The position numbers and the translations under genes are program-made. Below the pieces are notes generated by a model. It did not search any database. It had not been told where the DNA came from and saw only the letters and a program-made list of their open reading frames with translations. A stretch of 14,290 nucleotides of DNA from Leptofilum sp050292445 (GTDB taxonomy: Bacteria > Chloroflexota > Anaerolineae > Promineifilales > Promineifilaceae): the NCBI GenBank assembly GCA_050292445.1, contig JBNKLQ010000153.1:1-14290 (forward strand), read 5' to 3'. Below are positions 12,866 through 14,290 of this stretch, in pieces. Numbering within the stretch: the stretch's first letter is position 1; every line of letters begins with the position of its first letter.

Positions 12866-13926
12866 GCAACAGGCTAAAAATCAACAGGAAGTTTGTGCCT
12901 TTGTTGGCTACGTTTGGCGTTTTTGCTGCTCTCTATCTGTATGGTTTTTTGCAGTACAAAGGAATGCGCCAGCCACAAGCATTTCTCAATCTGTTTATTA
13001 ACAACGCCTTCCTGCTTATTACCTCTGTGGGGATGACTTTTGTCATTTTAACGGAAGGGATTGACCTTTCTGTGGGGGCGGTTATTGCCCTGACTTCAGT
13101 TGCGTCTGCTGCTTTGCTGGAAAATGTGGGATTGAGCCCTTATGTGGTCATTCCCCTGATGCTGCTCATGGGCACGTTGTTTGGCGGGATTATGGGGGCC
13201 ATCATTCATTTCTTTAAGGTGCAGCCGTTTATTGTGACGTTGGCGGGCATGTTTTTTGCCAGGGGGATGTGCTTTTTCATTAGCCTGGATGCGATTCCGA
13301 TCCACGATCCTTTATACCGGACGATGGCTTTGTCCCGGATTCAGCTGCCATTTTTTGAGCGGGCGTTTTTAAGCTTAAGTGCCGTTGTTGCCGTTGTGGT
13401 GTTGGTGGTGGGGATGTATATCGCTCATTTTACGCGTTACGGCCGTACCATTTATGCTATGGGTGGCAACGAACAATCCGCGTTGCTGATGGGCTTGCCT
13501 GTAGGGCGGATCAAAATCTCGGTGTATGCGCTCAACGGCTTTTGTTCCGCATTGGCCGGGATTGTGTTTAGCATCTCTTTGCTTTCTGGGCATGGTTTGT
13601 ATGCCACCAATGTGGAGTTAGACGCCATTGCTTCTGTGGTGATTGGCGGCACGCTGCTCACCGGGGGGCAAGGATATGTGTTTGGCACCTTGTTTGGCGT
13701 GTTGGTTACTGGGCTGATCCAGATGCTGATTCAGTTTAATGGCGAACTCAGCTCCTGGTGGACGCGAATTGCCGTTGGGGCGTTGACGCTGATCTTTATT
13801 GGTGTGCAAAGCCTGTTTTCTTCGGACAAGAAAAAGCGTCAGACAATGGCCAGAGCTTCTGCCAAAGAACCGAACAGTCAGGGGGAGATTGCCGCAGGCG
13901 ACAGGCTGAAAACCGATACTGCCTGA
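12862..13926 (+). CDS. yjfF: Sugar ABC transporter permease (YjfF-like)
   Basis: The 354-residue membrane protein is the second RbsC-family permease. It shares with E. coli YjfF the order NNAFLLITSVGMTFVILTEG then IDLSVGAVIA, KVQPFIVTLAGMFFARGM, a YAMGGNEQSALLMG loop and ELDAIASVVIGGTLLTGGQG. Two distinct permease genes next to each other are characteristic of the YtfQRT-YjfF system and separate it from ribose-type transporters, which have one. The ATG overlaps the upstream stop (ATGA at 12862-12865), with GGAG at 12851-12854. About 35 hydrophilic residues end the protein, a little longer and more charged than in the E. coli protein. Only five bases separate its stop from the stop of the convergent gene, with no visible terminator. 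Confidence 0.94.
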   Translation: MSNRLKINRKFVPLLATFGVFAALYLYGFLQYKGMRQPQAFLNLFINNAFLLITSVGMTFVILTEGIDLSVGAVIALTSVASAALLENVGLSPYVVIPLMLLMGTLFGGIMGAIIHFFKVQPFIVTLAGMFFARGMCFFISLDAIPIHDPLYRTMALSRIQLPFFERAFLSLSAVVAVVVLVVGMYIAHFTRYGRTIYAMGGNEQSALLMGLPVGRIKISVYALNGFCSALAGIVFSISLLSGHGLYATNVELDAIASVVIGGTLLTGGQGYVFGTLFGVLVTGLIQMLIQFNGELSSWWTRIAVGALTLIFIGVQSLFSSDKKKRQTMARASAKEPNSQGEIAAGDRLKTDTA

Positions 13927-13931
13927 TAGTT

Positions 13932-14290
13932 TTAGGCGGAGGCTAAAGAGACGATACGGCCGTCTTGCAAATGAACCACTTCATCAGCAAAGGCATCCAC
14001 CGCCAGATCGTGTGTGGCAATTAAAACCGTAGTTCCTTCTACATCGGCGATGTGCCGGAAAAGCTGCAAGATTTGTTGCCCCGTGGCCGTGTCAAGCTCC
14101 CCGGTGGGTTCATCAGCCAGGATAACTTTGGGGCGGGTGGCAATGGACCGGGCAATAGCCACCCGCTGCTGCTGCCCGCCAGACAGCTCATAAGGGCGAT
14201 GGTCCATCCATTTGCCCAACCCCACCACCTGCAACACTTGTTCCGTGCGCGCCCGACGTTCCTGGCGCGGTACGCTGGCCAGCCGCAGCA
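13932..14290 (-). CDS. ABC transporter ATP-binding protein, MacB/LolD type (partial)
   Basis: The reading frame enters from the right edge and stops at 13932. About 119 codons are visible, the C-terminal half of an ATPase subunit. It shows LSGGQQQRVAIARSIA (signature), VILADEPTGELD (Walker B and D-loop) and ATHD (switch histidine), the pattern of LolD/MacB/FtsE-type ATPases that work with FtsX-like permeases in lipoprotein export, macrolide or peptide efflux. The start codon and Walker A lie outside the window. A GTG at 14237 is internal because the homologous frame continues upstream to the edge. It is convergent with the sugar operon and probably belongs to an unrelated unit. Confidence 0.9.
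   Translation of the reverse strand, partial: LRLASVPRQERRARTEQVLQVVGLGKWMDHRPYELSGGQQQRVAIARSIATRPKVILADEPTGELDTATGQQILQLFRHIADVEGTTVLIATHDLAVDAFADEVVHLQDGRIVSLASA

Larger units (their letters stand above)
890..13963. repeat. Dispersed palindromic octamer ACGGCCGT, 10 copies
   Basis: Exact copies start at 890, 995, 1781, 2717, 3985, 4038, 5638, 8959, 13439 and 13956. Chance for a fixed octamer with equal base frequencies would give about 0.2 copies in this length. Copies inside genes occur in all three reading phases (Arg-Pro, Gly-Arg, Thr-Ala-Val), so protein sequence does not explain them. Two copies are intergenic (2717, 8959). Near-matches TCGGCCGT or GCGGCCGT occur near 6915, 7206 and 12664. 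Confidence 0.8.

Noticed and set aside
14235..14237. GTG as start of the right-edge ABC ATPase
   Set aside because: The same frame continues upstream to the window edge and the visible part lacks Walker A, so the gene is simply cut by the window.
1..14290. tRNA, rRNA, CRISPR array, insertion sequence or prophage genes
   Set aside because: I saw no cloverleaf-type RNA gene, no regularly spaced repeats, and no transposase, integrase or phage protein among the real reading frames.

Overview
The window looks like chromosomal DNA of a free-living bacterium with a single-membrane style of sugar uptake: both sugar-binding proteins are predicted lipoproteins with a lipobox, as in Firmicutes and Chloroflexota. 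Gene style, the paired FemAB-like acyltransferases, the YesM/YesN-type sensor system and the dense palindrome ACGGCCGT make a Chloroflexota (Anaerolineae-like) source my best guess. That is an inference, not a demonstrated assignment.

Left part (1-3806, all +): the tail of a GDP-mannose/UDP-sugar 6-dehydrogenase-like gene, a GT4-type glycosyltransferase and two different FemAB/GNAT-like acyltransferases. Together they read as part of an exopolysaccharide or cell-envelope glycan locus. A convergent DNA-3-methyladenine glycosylase I gene (tag, 3831-4421, -) separates this from the rest.

Centre (4422-9044): a 355-base regulatory stretch with two identical 14-base copies of a LacI-family-like palindrome, 166 bases apart. 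One sits at the predicted start of transcription of a TTGACA-N17-TAAACT promoter. It is followed by an operon encoding a YesN-type response regulator (receiver plus AraC helix-turn-helix), a YesM/LytS-type histidine kinase with an extracytoplasmic domain of about 150 residues, and a YtfQ-like sugar-binding lipoprotein. An intrinsic terminator closes the unit.

Right part (9045-13926): its own predicted promoter, then a complete YtfQ-YtfR-YtfT-YjfF-like ABC importer: binding lipoprotein, double ATPase and two permeases. In Escherichia coli this family imports galactofuranose. The last three genes overlap or nearly overlap. The far edge holds the end of a convergent MacB/LolD-type ABC ATPase gene (-).

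The main idea is that this is a sugar-sensing and sugar-import module with two closely related binding proteins (about 70% identical by eye). The one encoded behind the kinase may be a sensor subunit for it, as XylFII is for LytS/YesN in Clostridium beijerinckii. The other feeds the transporter. The LacI-type operators would add a second, repressor-based control layer. No sugar-catabolic gene and no LacI-family gene lies in the window.
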